The position numbers were made by a program, and so were the translations under genes. 64,000 bases of DNA, from positions 6,221,086 to 6,285,085 of the forward strand of contig NW_024722158.1 in assembly GCF_018991925.1 (NCBI RefSeq), written 5' to 3'. Positions 48,764 to 62,691 of the stretch are shown here, one piece after another. The notes beneath the pieces are model-generated. The model did no database searches. It had not been told where the DNA came from and was given only the letters and a program-made list of their open reading frames with translations. This DNA is from Homarus americanus (taxonomy: Eukaryota; Arthropoda; Malacostraca; Decapoda; Nephropidae). The first letter of the stretch is position 1. Each line of letters begins with the position of its first letter.

Positions 48764-48857
48764 GACATTACCAACAGACGGACGCTGAAGGTGAGTGATT
48801 TCTATATTCGAATATTATATCGATGTTCTTAAGAGGGGAATCAATTAATCATAGTAC

Positions 48858-48925
48858 CTCCCCACACATACCCCCACACACCCACCCACCACACACCACC
48901 CCCACCAACCCACCCACCCACCGTA
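48858..48925. repeat. CCCACCCACC-rich tract
   Basis: CCCACA/CCCACC words, pyrimidine plus A. Confidence 0.88.
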
Positions 48926-49773
48926 CTTGAACTAGTGGCACATAAAACTCGACAAGCCTCACGAACAAGGCAGACAACGAGGAGGAGGTTAAAGCAACTG
49001 AGCGACCTGAAGGGCTCCCAACACCACCCGGCGCCCAACAACACTTCACCTGTCGTAATTAACAAAGTTGGCGTCAGGTGTACCCCAAACTTGGACAGCG
49101 TATGAAAGACATCCGCTCAACGCACTTTTTTCTGAGATGCTGGCTGGCTGGCTGACTCTCTGGCTGGCTCTCTGACTGGCTCTCTGAACTCTGCATAAAT
49201 CTGTCTACCATCACCCAATAAAGACCCGTATTAAGGTCCTTACTGTAATCCGTATAGGAGTAATTAATTAAGTCTTACCTGTACATCGCGGGGGACAGGT
49301 GTTTATTTCTTTGTTTATAAATTTCTTGAATATGTTAAAGAATAAACAAAAAAATATCCCAAAGTTGACTACAAATTCTAACACGTGAAGCTTAAAAATA
49401 AAACAAAAATAAAACAACTCCCCCCCCCCCAAAAAAAAAAAAAAAAATAAAACTCATTAAGATCATTACAAACACATAAAAGTAAATAATAATAGCTGCA
49501 TCAAACGTCATCCAGTAAAAACACGTAAAAATTAAAATAAAAATAAAATAAAAACATCCAACGTCAACCAGTAAACAAAGGCTAATTTCATAAACCTCCA
49601 CCAGTCAGGTAAATCACCACACACTCACTCGCACACCTTCAGGAAATATACAACAAGATTAGATTACATTTGGAATATTCAACACCTGAGCTCCGGTATA
49701 GCACTGTGTTGCCTCAGGTAAATCTAGTTAGGAATTAATTGTAAATACATTATTAACAAGGGTCTAATGGCAG
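48926..49773. other. Inter-repeat sequence, no gene seen
   Basis: CTGG/CTCT repeat at 49139-49188 and A-rich DNA at 49390-49560. No gene recognised. Confidence 0.5.
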
Positions 49774-49851
<78 letters not shown>

Positions 49852-49856
49852 ATAGT
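49774..49856. repeat. (AGT)n trinucleotide
   Basis: About 27 units. Confidence 0.98.
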
Positions 49857-49930
49857 ATTTAGCGTCAATACATTATTTATTGTGTATGTTATTTTGTTTG
49901 TTTTGTTATATTTGTACGTGTTACCTAAAC

Positions 49931-50072
49931 CTTACAGGACGATTATGTAACCCTTACCGAACGATGATGCAACCCTTTGAGGACGATGGCTTAACCCTAT
50001 GGGGACAATGATTTAACACTTTGAGGACGATGATTTGACCCTTTGAGGACGATGATTTAAACGGTCTTTATG
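49931..50072 (-). repeat. 22-bp GGTTAAATC minisatellite family, locus 4
   Basis: Units GAGGACGATGATTTAACCCT plus TT, six to seven copies. The reverse complement AAGGGTTAAATCATCGTCCT is essentially the locus 1 unit. Confidence 0.82.
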
Positions 50073-50409
50073 AAGTTACAACTGCAGCCCAAAATCACGT
50101 GTCTAATTAAAATAAATTACGACAATGACGGTAGGTGTAAGGCTCGCGTTATCTCCTCTAGCCACAAACGCTGGGCGGATCACAGTGTCCCGTACCTGTT
50201 CCTCTTAAAACGTTGAGTTAAAAAATTCCGTTGATTTTTGCGCATAAGAAAAATTACATGTGCGGTACTAACAGAATTTTCACAGATAGATTAGTAAAAT
50301 TGTGAAGACTATGACGGTGGTTGAGAACGTTTAACTACCCAGACTTCGAGTTATTAAGTGAATATATCCTCCCAACCAACAATTATGAAACAAAAAACAA
50401 ATAATTTAC

Positions 50410-50529
50410 CTTGAGTATTAGGAGGAGGTGTTACAGCAATGTTGACGTCACCAGTTTCAGTTCTTGTTCTTCCACCATCACACAATCTCACCGTTCCTTC
50501 ACTTGGTCTTCATGGCATCTTGAGGTGAC
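50410..50529 (-). other. Candidate non-coding (UTR or lncRNA) exon
   Basis: On the minus strand a 120-nt segment is preceded by CTACTAAC (branch-point consensus, about 30 nt upstream) and TGTTTTTAG, and ends CTCAAG|GTAAATT. All three frames contain stops, so it is not an internal coding exon. A second set, TACTAAC then CCCCGCCAG, a 31-nt segment and CAG|GTAGTGAG, lies upstream near 50613-50666. Signals this short arise by chance. Confidence 0.2.
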
Positions 50530-50666
50530 CTAAAAACACTAACCATCTACAAATGTGTGTTAGTAGAACTGGACCCTAGAGCAGAACAATGAATAAGCAT
50601 CAGTGTGTCTCACTACCTGAAGTTGGCACCGTTATACGTTTCCAGCACTGGCGGGGCAGGTGTTAG

Positions 50667-51139
50667 TACAATACAGTATAACAGGGAGAAAATGTCTAAT
50701 ATCCTCCCCTGACACATCGAGGCTCACGGGTCAACAAATCACAAATATGTGGTTTATGGACCAGCAATACTGAACAGTTCATTACCTTTAAATTTACATG
50801 TGCAGATTTAATAACCTCAATCAATGTTACGTTAATGAGTTAAAATTCTAAACCGGTAAACTTGTACTTACCTGAGACTATTCTTAGTGCCTTGTGTTAA
50901 GTCATGACTTCTCGCCCTGTAAAAGAAAGCAATATTGGATGAAGGATTTCTCACAATTTACCGAAATTTTATAAGAATTCTAAATTTTCAATTTCTTCTA
51001 AAGTAATCAAATGAGAAAGTAGTTTTATTTTCTCAATCACAGAGTTGCCATATAAATCATAATTATATTTTCCATGACATTTCCATGACCATATCACTAA
51101 CAACAACTGTGATAACAACAAGAGCATTAACCTGTAAGA

Positions 51140-51141
<2 letters not shown>
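50667..51141. other. Unique-looking DNA, no feature seen
   Basis: The least repetitive DNA in the window. AT-rich, with no frame above background. Confidence 0.5.

Positions 51142-51186
<45 letters not shown>
51142..51186. repeat. (GT)n microsatellite
   Basis: About 22 units. Confidence 0.98.
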
Positions 51187-51188
<2 letters not shown>

Positions 51189-51549
51189 ATGATACCATAA
51201 AACAAACATTAAACAAAGGACAGTAGTATTAACAACTCTCATGTTTACAGATACTGATACAAAGACATTTTTTGTTGTTGAATACAATACAGATAAAAGT
51301 GTTGATGCCAAAACAGAAGCCATATGAAAGTCTTGTAATTTAGGAGTGTGATAAACTTTCCTCAACTAATGGTCAATTTCTCGTAAATGTTCCAACAAAA
51401 GTGAAGTATTTTTGTCGTTCTCAGAACTTTCATTACGATTATCGATTCCCGGAACGCATCTCACCACCCCAAACCCGAGGCGGGATAAAACGAAGCTGTA
51501 TGATTAGTAAACACAAAGGGAACAGTTTACGCCGAAAAGAAAGATGATG

Positions 51550-51892
<343 letters not shown>

Positions 51893-52631
51893 GATATAAA
51901 CTTGAGATAACCCTAATTTTCGTTACACTCATTACTTGTGATAAATATTGATGTTAAGGAGTTAGAGGTAACAAGACCTTAAGTCACTTAGGTCAGTTTG
52001 GTGCTGATAAGAGACACAACTTGCCGGTACTTCAGTATCACCAAGTTAAGATAACCGTAGCTTACATAGCCTAAAAGTTGAGCTCAGGAACAAGTCTATT
52101 CCACGAGTCACTTATACTAAAAACAGCACATGTTTAAACACGTCCGTAACTCCCAAGTGACGGTGAGTGACGAAATGCTCACATACCGTCTGTGTGTGTG
52201 TGTGTGTGTCCCTCCCCAGGTAACTCCCACCAAGATTATGTCACACGTCACGGTGACCTCCCGCCCCCCTCTCTCAGTGGGCCTCCACGACGGTGTATGT
52301 AAGTTATCATGGGCCTCCCTTTTGTGCAGCACCTCACAAGAGACGCACACACCCTAACACATCTCTACCACAACTTTATATTATTTAAATGAAGCTGTGA
52401 TATAGAATGGATAAACTTTATATAGATAGATATCTTTTATATAGTGTCAAAGTCATTTCTTTATAAAGTTCTCCTCGCACGACGCTCGCCTTGATGACTC
52501 ACTCAGTTAACTTCGCCAATACAAAACTCTCCTCCACAAACTGGTGTAAACAGACGTAACAACTACATTAAACTACTGTAGTGTTGATATCCGTAGTGTT
52601 ATATAATGATGTAACCTTCTGTAATAGTTAG
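51893..52631. other. Inter-repeat sequence, no gene seen
   Basis: Short GT run at 52192-52210. Otherwise unique-looking. Confidence 0.55.
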
Positions 52632-52633
52632 CC

Positions 52634-52697
<64 letters not shown>
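52632..52697. repeat. (CA)n microsatellite
   Basis: About 32 units, then AAAT repeats. Confidence 0.98.
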
Positions 52698-52700
<3 letters not shown>

Positions 52701-52849
52701 AAAAATAAATAAATAAAAATATATATGTTTTGTTGGTCGGGAACTTATGTTAACTTTGGTTACTTTAGAGGAAAATAAGGCCTTGGGACTAATCTCCATG
52801 TGATCCAAAATATTATACTTACGTTTGTGTATTGTACTGTAAAGATCTC

Positions 52850-52965
52850 TATGTGTGTGTGTGTGTGTGTTTGTACTTGTCTATCTGTCTGTCTGTCTGC
52901 GCATGTCTGTGTGTGTGTGTCTGTCTGTCTGCCTGTCTGAGCGTGTCTATCTGTCTGTCTATCAG
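52850..52965. repeat. (GT)n/(CTGT)n compound microsatellite
   Basis: GT, then CTGT/CTAT tetramers and a further GT run. Confidence 0.93.
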
Positions 52966-53118
52966 GGCTGTTTATCAGCGCCACCATCCTCACTATCTCT
53001 AAACATCAGCACCACCGCCTTGGAATCAATATCTCTCTCTCTCACCTTCTCTCGTCCAAACACCATGAGAATAATACTGAGTAACACTATCCTCGCCCCC
53101 CCTCCCCCGACTCTAATG

Positions 53119-53308
53119 TGACGTCACCTAAGGGCCATGACGTCACCTAAGGGCCATGACGTCAACTAAGGGTCATGACGTCAACTAAGGGTCATGACGT
53201 CAACTAAGGGCCATGACGTCACCTAAGGGCCATGACGTCAACTAAGGGCCATGACGTCACCTAAGGGCCATGACGTCACCTAAGGGCCATGACGTCAACT
53301 AAGGGTCA
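53119..53308. repeat. 19-bp minisatellite of palindromic TGACGTCA sites
   Basis: Ten units of exactly 19 bp (first TGACGTCA at 53119, last at 53290), TGACGTCAMCTAAGGGYCA. All ten keep the full 8-bp palindrome TGACGTCA, which is the CRE consensus bound by CREB/ATF-class bZIP factors (established). Substitutions fall outside it at C/A and C/T. Confidence 0.97.
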
Positions 53309-53522
53309 TGACTAACAACGAACGCTAAAAAAAACTTCCATAAAGGCTTCGTATGTAAAAGAAATTAGGAGCCACATTAAAATTAGACACCCTAAAACAT
53401 ATTTCCCTTAGTTCACAGATTATCTCACAGGAAGTCTTACATATTTAGTGGAAAATATTCAGTGAGGTGGAATTATTTAATTTAATTATGTTTATAGTAT
53501 TTGATATTTTTATAGTTTTTGT

Positions 53523-53687
<165 letters not shown>

Positions 53688-53796
53688 AGACATCAAGTGG
53701 TTGAGTGGGTCCCTACCGCTTCGTATCTACAACAAATAATAAGACTCCTTATATTATCACACTTAGTAGTTATTTATAATGTTGTAGGAAGATGAT

Positions 53797-53850
53797 AACA
53801 CCAGATAGCAACACCAGATAACAACACCAGATAACAACACCAGATAACAC
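53797..53850 (+). repeat. 13-bp repeat (AACAACACCAGAT)
   Basis: Four units. Confidence 0.93.
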
Positions 53851-54048
53851 GATATAACTAATACGCTTAATGATGCCATTCTGTGGGTAATAACTAAAGA
53901 TATTCGCTTGATACTAGACATACACACGATACAACACCGCGTCTATACCACAGAACAAAACAATTATGTCCTCAGAGACTTAAAAGCTTCAATAATAATT
54001 ACTCTGGATGAATTTGTATTGGCTAATTACAGATATAATTACCGTCTC

Positions 54049-54152
54049 ATTAACCTAACCTGACCTGACCTGACCTGACCCCCCAAGATAGCATTAGTAG
54101 AGGTTAATCATCAGGTTAAAAAAAACAGGGTGTCTAATCTTCACGTGATCCC
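54049..54152 (+). repeat. (CCTGA)n block plus two-part core element
   Basis: CCTAACCTGACCTGACC, then GATAGCATTAGTAGAGGTTA, ATCATCAGGTTAAA and GTCTAATCTTCACGTGATCC. Confidence 0.78.
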
Positions 54153-54511
54153 CCCCCTTGAACTCAACCCATGAAAATATATATTAAAAAAAATCCTCAA
54201 GAAAAATAGCAACGTAATTATATATCATTTCAACGGTATAAAAAAGTACATAAAACTTTTCCAATATTATGAAAAGTATAATTAATATCCACCAGTTTAT
54301 GTAATATTAAACCACATGAGTAAAAGTTTATAATTATTAAAACTATAAAATTGAAAGACAAAGTATTGCATAAAGTCGTAACGTAAATATGGACAAAACT
54401 CCCGTCGAAATATTTTTGCAATATCTGGTAAGTAATTTAAATGTTAGTGTTTGTAAATAATGCGATTTGGATTTTAACGTCAATTTAACTTAGATTTTTC
54501 ATTGTGTTATG

Positions 54512-54546
<35 letters not shown>

Positions 54547-55336
54547 TACAACGTTCATCAGCTAGTAAATAAACAATCTATTCACTCGGTGCTTTTTTAT
54601 GTTTGTTTTTCATGTTTGACTCAGAATGAATAATAAAAACTGTCCATCAATTGGAAACAAAAGCAATTATTCATTTGTTTTTTGTTTATAATTCAGGTTT
54701 GTGTTTTAATTCCGATTTATAACAAAGAGAAACCTAACCTAATCTAAGCTAAGCCTACGTAACACTGCAAAATATCTCCCAGACTTTTGGCAACAACAAC
54801 AGCAAAACAAAAACAATATTTGTCATCTGGTTGTAAGAGAATACGAAAATTAAGAGAAACAAAAGCATCCTAAACATAAACTATAAAAATATATAAGAAA
54901 AATAACATTAAAAAAAGACACCTGGAGTAGAGGAGAACAATGTAATTAACGATGACGTCAAAACAACAATACCTGAGTCTTCACGTGAAACACAATACGT
55001 AAACTGAGGCAAAATTTTTGATTAAACTGAAAAAATAAATTAATAAAAAAGTTTGAATAGAATAAATCATACTAGAAGCTTCAATAAAATTTAAAATGCA
55101 AAAAAAAATATATATAATATACAATATCTATATATCTATCTGTCTATCCATCCAACCATCCTCTCTCTCTCTCTCTCAAGGAAAGAAATACCTCACCAAC
55201 TTGTGTTTCTCTTTCACTGCGAGACGTTCAGTAAACATATATAAATAAACCTCAGGTAGGAGACAAGTTCTGATATTAAATGTTGACGTTTTTGTATTTC
55301 TTTTGTTGAATAAACCCGATGTTCTTCTTGTTCTTC
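54153..55336. other. AT-rich inter-repeat DNA, no gene seen
   Basis: Short (GT)n at 54513-54543 and CTCTCTCT near 55160. There is no frame above 70 codons except an AT-driven one at 54230-54421. Confidence 0.55.
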
Positions 55337-55512
55337 TCTCATTTGTTCTTGTTCTTGTTTGAATGTTATTGTTTGTGGTTTGTTCTTAGTGACTTGGTTG
55401 ATGTTCTTGTTGTTGTTTGAATGTTATTGTTTGTGGTTTGTTCTTAGTGACTTGGTTGATGTTCTTGTTGTTGTTTGAATGTTATTGTTATTGTTTGTGG
55501 TTTGTTCTTAAA
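55337..55512 (+). repeat. 58-bp repeat (TTTGAATGTTATTGTTTGTG)
   Basis: Three units. The third has an extra TTATTG. Confidence 0.93.
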
Positions 55513-55572
55513 GATGTGTTGATGTTATGTGTTCACTTCGCTTTCAGCTACTGAGGTGTTTAGGCAATTACT

Positions 55573-55576
55573 GAGT

Positions 55577-55647
<71 letters not shown>
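55573..55647. repeat. (GT)n microsatellite
   Basis: About 36 units with two GC steps at the start. Confidence 0.98.
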
Positions 55648-55649
<2 letters not shown>

Positions 55650-55679
55650 GGGACATGGTTAGTGGGTGAGATTTGGTTA

Positions 55680-55872
55680 GAGGGGGAGGGGGAGGGTGGG
55701 GGGAGGGAGGGGGTCACAGGGAGGGGGAGGAGGGTAAGGTCACGGGAGGGGTGGGCGAAGGTCATGGGAGGGTAGGGGAAGGTCACGGGAGGGAAGGCAA
55801 GGTCACGGGAGGGAAGGCAAGGTCACGGGAGGGAAGGCAAGGTCATGGGAGGGTAGGGGAAGGTCACGGGAG
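55680..55872 (+). repeat. G-rich tract and 20-bp minisatellite (AAGGTCACGGGAGGGAAGGC)
   Basis: G-rich start, then about seven units with ACGGGAGGG/ATGGGAGGG. It has G-quadruplex potential. Confidence 0.92.
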
Positions 55873-57408
55873 GCTCGAATATCAAAACCCAAACCCCCGG
55901 AGCTTCGACTCATGAATGGAATCAAACCTACAGTAAATATTCAAAAGATGTCTCATGAATACGCAACGGGACCAAGTCGAGGTTCACACTCCAACAAATT
56001 CGACTCTTGTGTCAAAGTTAAATAAAGATCAAAACAGTTAAGGATTAGACTGTCACTTTTAGGGTCCACAGGTGTGTCATATAAAGTGGGATCAATTACC
56101 TGTTGGTGTCGTTCGTGTTAGGTTAATGGACCTTGGCCTAAAGGCGTCTTCATATTGTGATGTTTCCTGAGTGGTGTGGTGGTGGTGGTGGTGACTAGTG
56201 GTGATAGTGATAGTAGTGATGATGCTCTATTAAATAAAAAATATCACCCAAACGAAAAAAACACAAACACTATTCTGTCCATATCAATAAAAGAAAATAG
56301 CATTAAACCAAAAAAAAAAACACAAACTAAAACAAAACCTCGACACAGTATAAACCTATTGTGGCCAGGTGAGCTTCTACCTAAGTGTGTTACTGGCTTA
56401 CTACCTCGCTTTTTATCCTCACCTAAAAGTATAAACAAAGAGTCGGATACTTTTGACAATTTCGTTCATTCGTAAATTTTCGGATTTTTTTTTAAAGATT
56501 TTTCGGTGTGAATTTATTTTTATTTTTATTTATTTTTTTTTTTTTACAAGAGTTAAGAGTTACAATTGTTGGAAAATGCTTGGTAAAAAAATGCTAATAT
56601 ATATTTTACGAAAGGGGGGAACTTTTGTAGGGGAGAGGGGAGGTTGAAAAGGGGAATTTGAGAGGATAGAGGGGATTAGAAGGGTGGATTGGGTAGGGGG
56701 AATTTGGGTGTCGTGTTTTAAAAAGGGTTCTGAAAATGTCAAAAAAAAATTTCCTTTTTAATAAGTATGGGGCCACAATATTTAAATGACCTGTCACACT
56801 ATACGTAATATGTTTTAGTAGTACACTTATGAGTACACATGTTTGAGTACATTACAGTGATATGTACTCGTACACTTGAACGTATACAAAGACATAAGTA
56901 TTTAAATCACCTTGTATGTTTTATAAGGCGGATTAACCTCCCCCCCCCCCTTAATCTACCCATGTGTTCTAGATATGGCCACTCAGGTGAACATTAACCA
57001 GGTAAACTTAATTAATAATCCTCATTACTTTAGTTCACCTTCCTCAGACACTTCCACCATTAACGGCAGACCTGACCCTAATCTCAGGTGTGCAATTGCA
57101 ATACCAACTAAACTTCATTATATTGCAACTGCAGGATACCTGACACCTAAAATCATTCAATAATTCTTTGCGAGCCTCAGATAATCCGCTCTAATAAGAC
57201 AATAAAATATGAAGTCAAAAGAGATAAATCAAAACCAATGTCTTGTAATTAAAATAAACATGGGTAATTTGGACGTGTAATTGGATTGTAATTCAAATAA
57301 CGAAGGATAATTATCAAGGATTAAATGACTTGTAATTAAACTAAGAACTGTTGTGTATTTAATGTTTGCGTGACTTTTAACACAGTGGTTTTATATAATG
57401 GTAAGGTA
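55873..57408. other. Low-repeat stretch, no gene seen
   Basis: About 1.5 kb with few repeats beyond GGT at 56177-56195, T runs near 56520 and a G-rich patch at 56615-56705. Short frames at 56176-56475 and 56975-57163 lack recognisable features. Confidence 0.55.
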
Positions 57409-57585
57409 ATCGCCCCCTTCCCCTCCCCTCCCCTCCCCTCCCCCTCACCCCCCACAGCCCCCCCTCCCCACTCTCCCTCCCTCCCCCACCCCCACACAGC
57501 CCCCTCCCCACCCTCCCCTCACCCCCCACACAGCCCTCCTCACCGCCTCTCTCCTCCTCCCTCCCCCCTCCCCTCCCCAACGATG
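57409..57585. repeat. C-rich tract (CCCCTCCCC)
   Basis: Runs of three to six C separated by T or A, giving G-quadruplex potential on the minus strand. Confidence 0.9.
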
Positions 57586-57661
57586 GTGAATCAGCTAATA
57601 CACAGATTAGATCGTTAAGCTCAACTAGTTTTTGTGAAAGCCCAGGGGAGTGGAAGGGAAG

Positions 57662-57745
57662 AAACAAAAATAAAAACAAAAACAAACAAATACAAACACA
57701 AAAACAAACACAAAAACAAAACAAAACAAACACAAACAAACACAT
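57662..57745. repeat. (CAAA)n-like tract
   Basis: ACAAAAACAAACAAA words. Confidence 0.9.
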
Positions 57746-57814
57746 AATCCACTACGGCATTGTAATACTTTTGTGTTTTTTCGACAGGTTTTTATTTTAT
57801 TTTTGTTATCACTT

Positions 57815-57960
57815 TATAAGGTTAGTCCGTTAGGTCCAAGTCCGTTATAAGGTTAGTCCGTTAGATCCAAGTCCGTTATAAGGTTAGTCCGTTAGATCCA
57901 AGTCCGTTATAAGGTTAGTCCGTTAGATCCAAGTCCGTTATAAGGTTAGTCCGTTAGATC
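57815..57960. repeat. 31-bp array of GTCCGTTA words (pogo-MITE-derived)
   Basis: Nearly five units of GGTTAGTCCGTTAGATCCAA plus GTCCGTTATAA. GTCCGTTATA and GTCCGTTAGAT are the inner words of the elements at 32.0, 46.2 and 47.3 kb, so this array probably expanded from such an end. Confidence 0.85.
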
Positions 57961-58035
57961 GAGTTAACAAGATAAACACAAGAAAATAGTTAAAACATTG
58001 TATTTATTTCCAACATTTTTCTTTATACCTCAAGT

Positions 58036-58147
58036 AATCTGTCTGTCTTTGTCTGTCTGTATGTCATGTCTGTCTTGTCTTGTCTGCCTGTCTGTCTGCC
58101 TGTCTGCCTGTCTGTCTGCCTGTCTGCCTGTCTGTCTGTCTGTCTCC
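58036..58147. repeat. (CTGT)n/(CTGC)n microsatellite
   Basis: About 26 tetramers, including TGCC variants. Confidence 0.96.
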
Positions 58148-58274
58148 ATAAATATGATTCAGAATTTAATGGTCTTATTTGGCCAGGTAGGCTCAGTCAA
58201 CCTTCAGTGAGAGAATTTAATGGCGTCTTTAAGGTGTCATATTTAGGCTTCAAAAGTTGGCACGATATAGGTGA

Positions 58275-60084
<1,810 letters not shown>

Positions 60085-60365
60085 TGGGACATGACACCCA
60101 CCTCCCCCAGCTACTCCCACCCCTAGTTCTCCCCACCACCTTCCCCCCCCCATAGTTCTCCCCACTACACCAGTCTCTCCCTCCACCACCATTTCTCCAG
60201 CCATTCCAACCCTAGTCCCACCCCCCACTACCCCAACCTTCCCTCCACCCCAGCCACCCCTACACCACCACCATTACCCCAACCTTCCTCCACCCCAGCC
60301 ACACCCTTACACCACTACTCACCACCACTACTACCACACCACCACCACCACCACCACCACCAACA
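60085..60365. repeat. CCACC-rich tract ending in (CAC)n
   Basis: CCCCACCAC words. 60320-60362 is CAC/TAC trinucleotides. Confidence 0.88.
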
Positions 60366-60940
60366 AACTGGCCAGTAACACAAGGGAATAAGTCGAAGTT
60401 ATTTTACCGGGAGTTCATAGTAGATAATCCAGCCAATCATCACTACTTAAAATCCGGTAAAAGTAATAATTTAATTCGTGAAACTGAGAGACATAAGCTT
60501 GACGGTCCCTTAAAGACATAATAGCTACAACACCTTGGAGATGAGGGTCTATTTCCAGCCACCGTGTAGGAACAGTTAATAAAGTGATGGGTGGTGTCAA
60601 ACATGTCTTCACCTGGTCTACTGATATGCTCGGTCTCACATCGCCTTTCGACACGTTCTCATTAAGTTTTTCTTTAATGAGGTTCAATATAATGCTTGTC
60701 AGGGTGATTTAAATTTACTCTTTTTATACTGAATGTAATTTTGTTAGAACTCATTCAAAACAAAAGACTTATCGTAAAATAAATTCAGTTCACTTTACAA
60801 ATCTGCAGAATGTCAAAGGGCAAATGGTAGGACGTATCATATTAAGTTTTAAGACCGCCTCGTATATCTGTGGTTAGGTTAGGTTAGGTTAGGTTAAGTC
60901 AAATCCAGCGTCCCAGCCTTCTGTAAATCCTGAAGAACAA
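60366..60940. other. Inter-repeat sequence, no gene supported
   Basis: Holds a 90-codon minus-strand frame (60415-60687) with ordinary composition but no recognisable domain, and a (GGTTA)5 block at about 60872-60898. Confidence 0.5.
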
Positions 60941-61738
60941 GACGTCGACGCTGTACTGGAAGACGTCGACGCTGTACTACAAGACGTCGACGCTGTACTA
61001 CAGACGTCGACGCTGTACTACAAGACGTCGACGCTGTACTAGAAGACGTCGACGCTGTACTGGAAGACGTCGACGCTGCACTACAAGACGTCGACGCTGT
61101 ACTAGAAGACGTCGACGCTGTACTGGAAGACGTCGACGCTGTACTAGAAGACGTCGACGCTGTACTAGAAGACGTCGACGTTGTATTACAAGACGTCGAC
61201 GTTGTACTACAAGACGTCGACGCTGTACTACAAGACGTCGACGCTACTACAAAGTCGCCGACGCGCTAGAAGATGTCGACGTTATTTTCGCTAAGACGTC
61301 GACGCTGTACTGATGAGACGTCGATGGCTGTACTAGGAAGACGTCGACGCTTGTACTACAAGACGTCGATAGCTAAAGATGTCGACGTACCATAAGACGC
61401 CCAGATTGCCAGGATTTATGGGCGACGTCGACGCTGTACTACAAGACGTCGACGCTGTACTACAAGACGTCGACGTTGTACTACAAGACGTCGACGCTGT
61501 ACTACAAGACGTCGACGCTGTACTACAAGACGTCGACGCTGTACTACAAGACGTCGACGCTGTACTACAAGACGTCGACGCTGTACTACAAGACGTCGAC
61601 GCTGTACTACAAGACGTCGACGCTGTACTACAAGACGTCGACGCTGTACTACAAGACGTCGACGCTGTACTACAAGACGTCGACGCTGTACTACAAGACG
61701 TCGACGCTGTACTGGAAGACGTCGACGCTGTAATAGAG
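60941..61738. repeat. 21-bp CpG-dense minisatellite (GACGTCGACGCTGTACTACA)
   Basis: Two homogeneous blocks (about 60941-61240 and 61423-61738, the latter 15 units) flank a scrambled, indel-rich centre. Each unit holds the palindrome CGTCGACG and three CpG. The 21-bp period is a multiple of three, so frames on both strands stay open as 7-residue repeats (DVDAVLQ, STASTSC). This is expected of a stop-free unit and is not evidence of protein. Confidence 0.97.
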
Positions 61739-61807
61739 ACACAGGAGTACAATGAACACCGAGAATCGTGAATGTTCCCTCAAGTGATCCAGTTTTGACG
61801 ACTCTTC

Positions 61808-62155
61808 CGTACACCTTCCGACACCTTCTGACACTTCATAGCACATTCTGACACCTTCTGACACATTCTGACACCTGACACATTCTGACATCTTCTGACA
61901 CATTCTGACACCTTCTGAAACATTCTGACACCTGACACATTCTGACATCTTCTGACACATTCTGACACCTTCTGAAACATTCTGACACCTGACACATTCT
62001 GACATCTTCTGACACATTCTGACATCTTCTGACACCTTCTGACATCTTCTGACACATTCTGACATCTTCTGACACATTCTGACATCTTCTGACACCTTCT
62101 GACATCTTCTTACACCTCATAGCACATTTTGACACCTTCTGACATCTTCTTGCCA
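61808..62155. repeat. 10-bp minisatellite (CTTCTGACAC/ATTCTGACAC)
   Basis: About 33 decamers. A higher-order unit of about 56 bp (with an internal CCTGACAC short unit) repeats three times at 61850-62000. Confidence 0.95.
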
Positions 62156-62487
62156 CAGGAACAATGGTGGGATGATAGAGGAGGAAATCTCAGCTTATTT
62201 GATCAATGGACCGTCCTTACAGCCTGAGAGCCCACACACCACACTTAACACTAGTCTGTGCCAAGATGTTGATATTATATAACTATGCATAATTCGTCAG
62301 TATCTCTATATAACTATGCATAATTCATCAGTATCTATATTTAACTTTATGTATAACCCGATATCATGCATGTATCAATTTAATGTATAATTTAATATCA
62401 CCTGTATAACAATGTATATTTTAACACTACTTGTACATATCTCTCATGGATAGTTAACTTCACGTAACGCTCACACACACACACTCA

Positions 62488-62492
<5 letters not shown>
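62156..62492. other. Inter-repeat sequence, no gene seen
   Basis: TATAACTATGCATAATTC is duplicated 37 bp apart (62278, 62315). Otherwise unique-looking. Confidence 0.55.

Positions 62493-62562
<70 letters not shown>
62493..62562. repeat. (GA)n microsatellite
   Basis: About 34 units. Confidence 0.98.
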
Positions 62563-62564
<2 letters not shown>

Positions 62565-62691
62565 AGGCAGTGTTGCAGGTGGGCGGTCGTAGGATCAGGG
62601 ACAACAGGGTCTCAGTGGGGGCTGGACTCTGCCTAGGACAAATTCACCTTTCAACCTCAAATATTTTCTCCTAAAAGCAATATCTCTCAGC

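Noticed and set aside
60415..60687. 90-residue minus-strand frame of ordinary composition
   Set aside because: Length is within chance expectation, and no motif, homologue or splice support was recognised.
61379..61771. 130-residue DVDAVLQ-repeat protein and its antisense STASTSC frame
   Set aside because: A 21-bp stop-free unit keeps frames open on both strands automatically. There is no start context or non-repeat domain, and the same array is disrupted in its centre.
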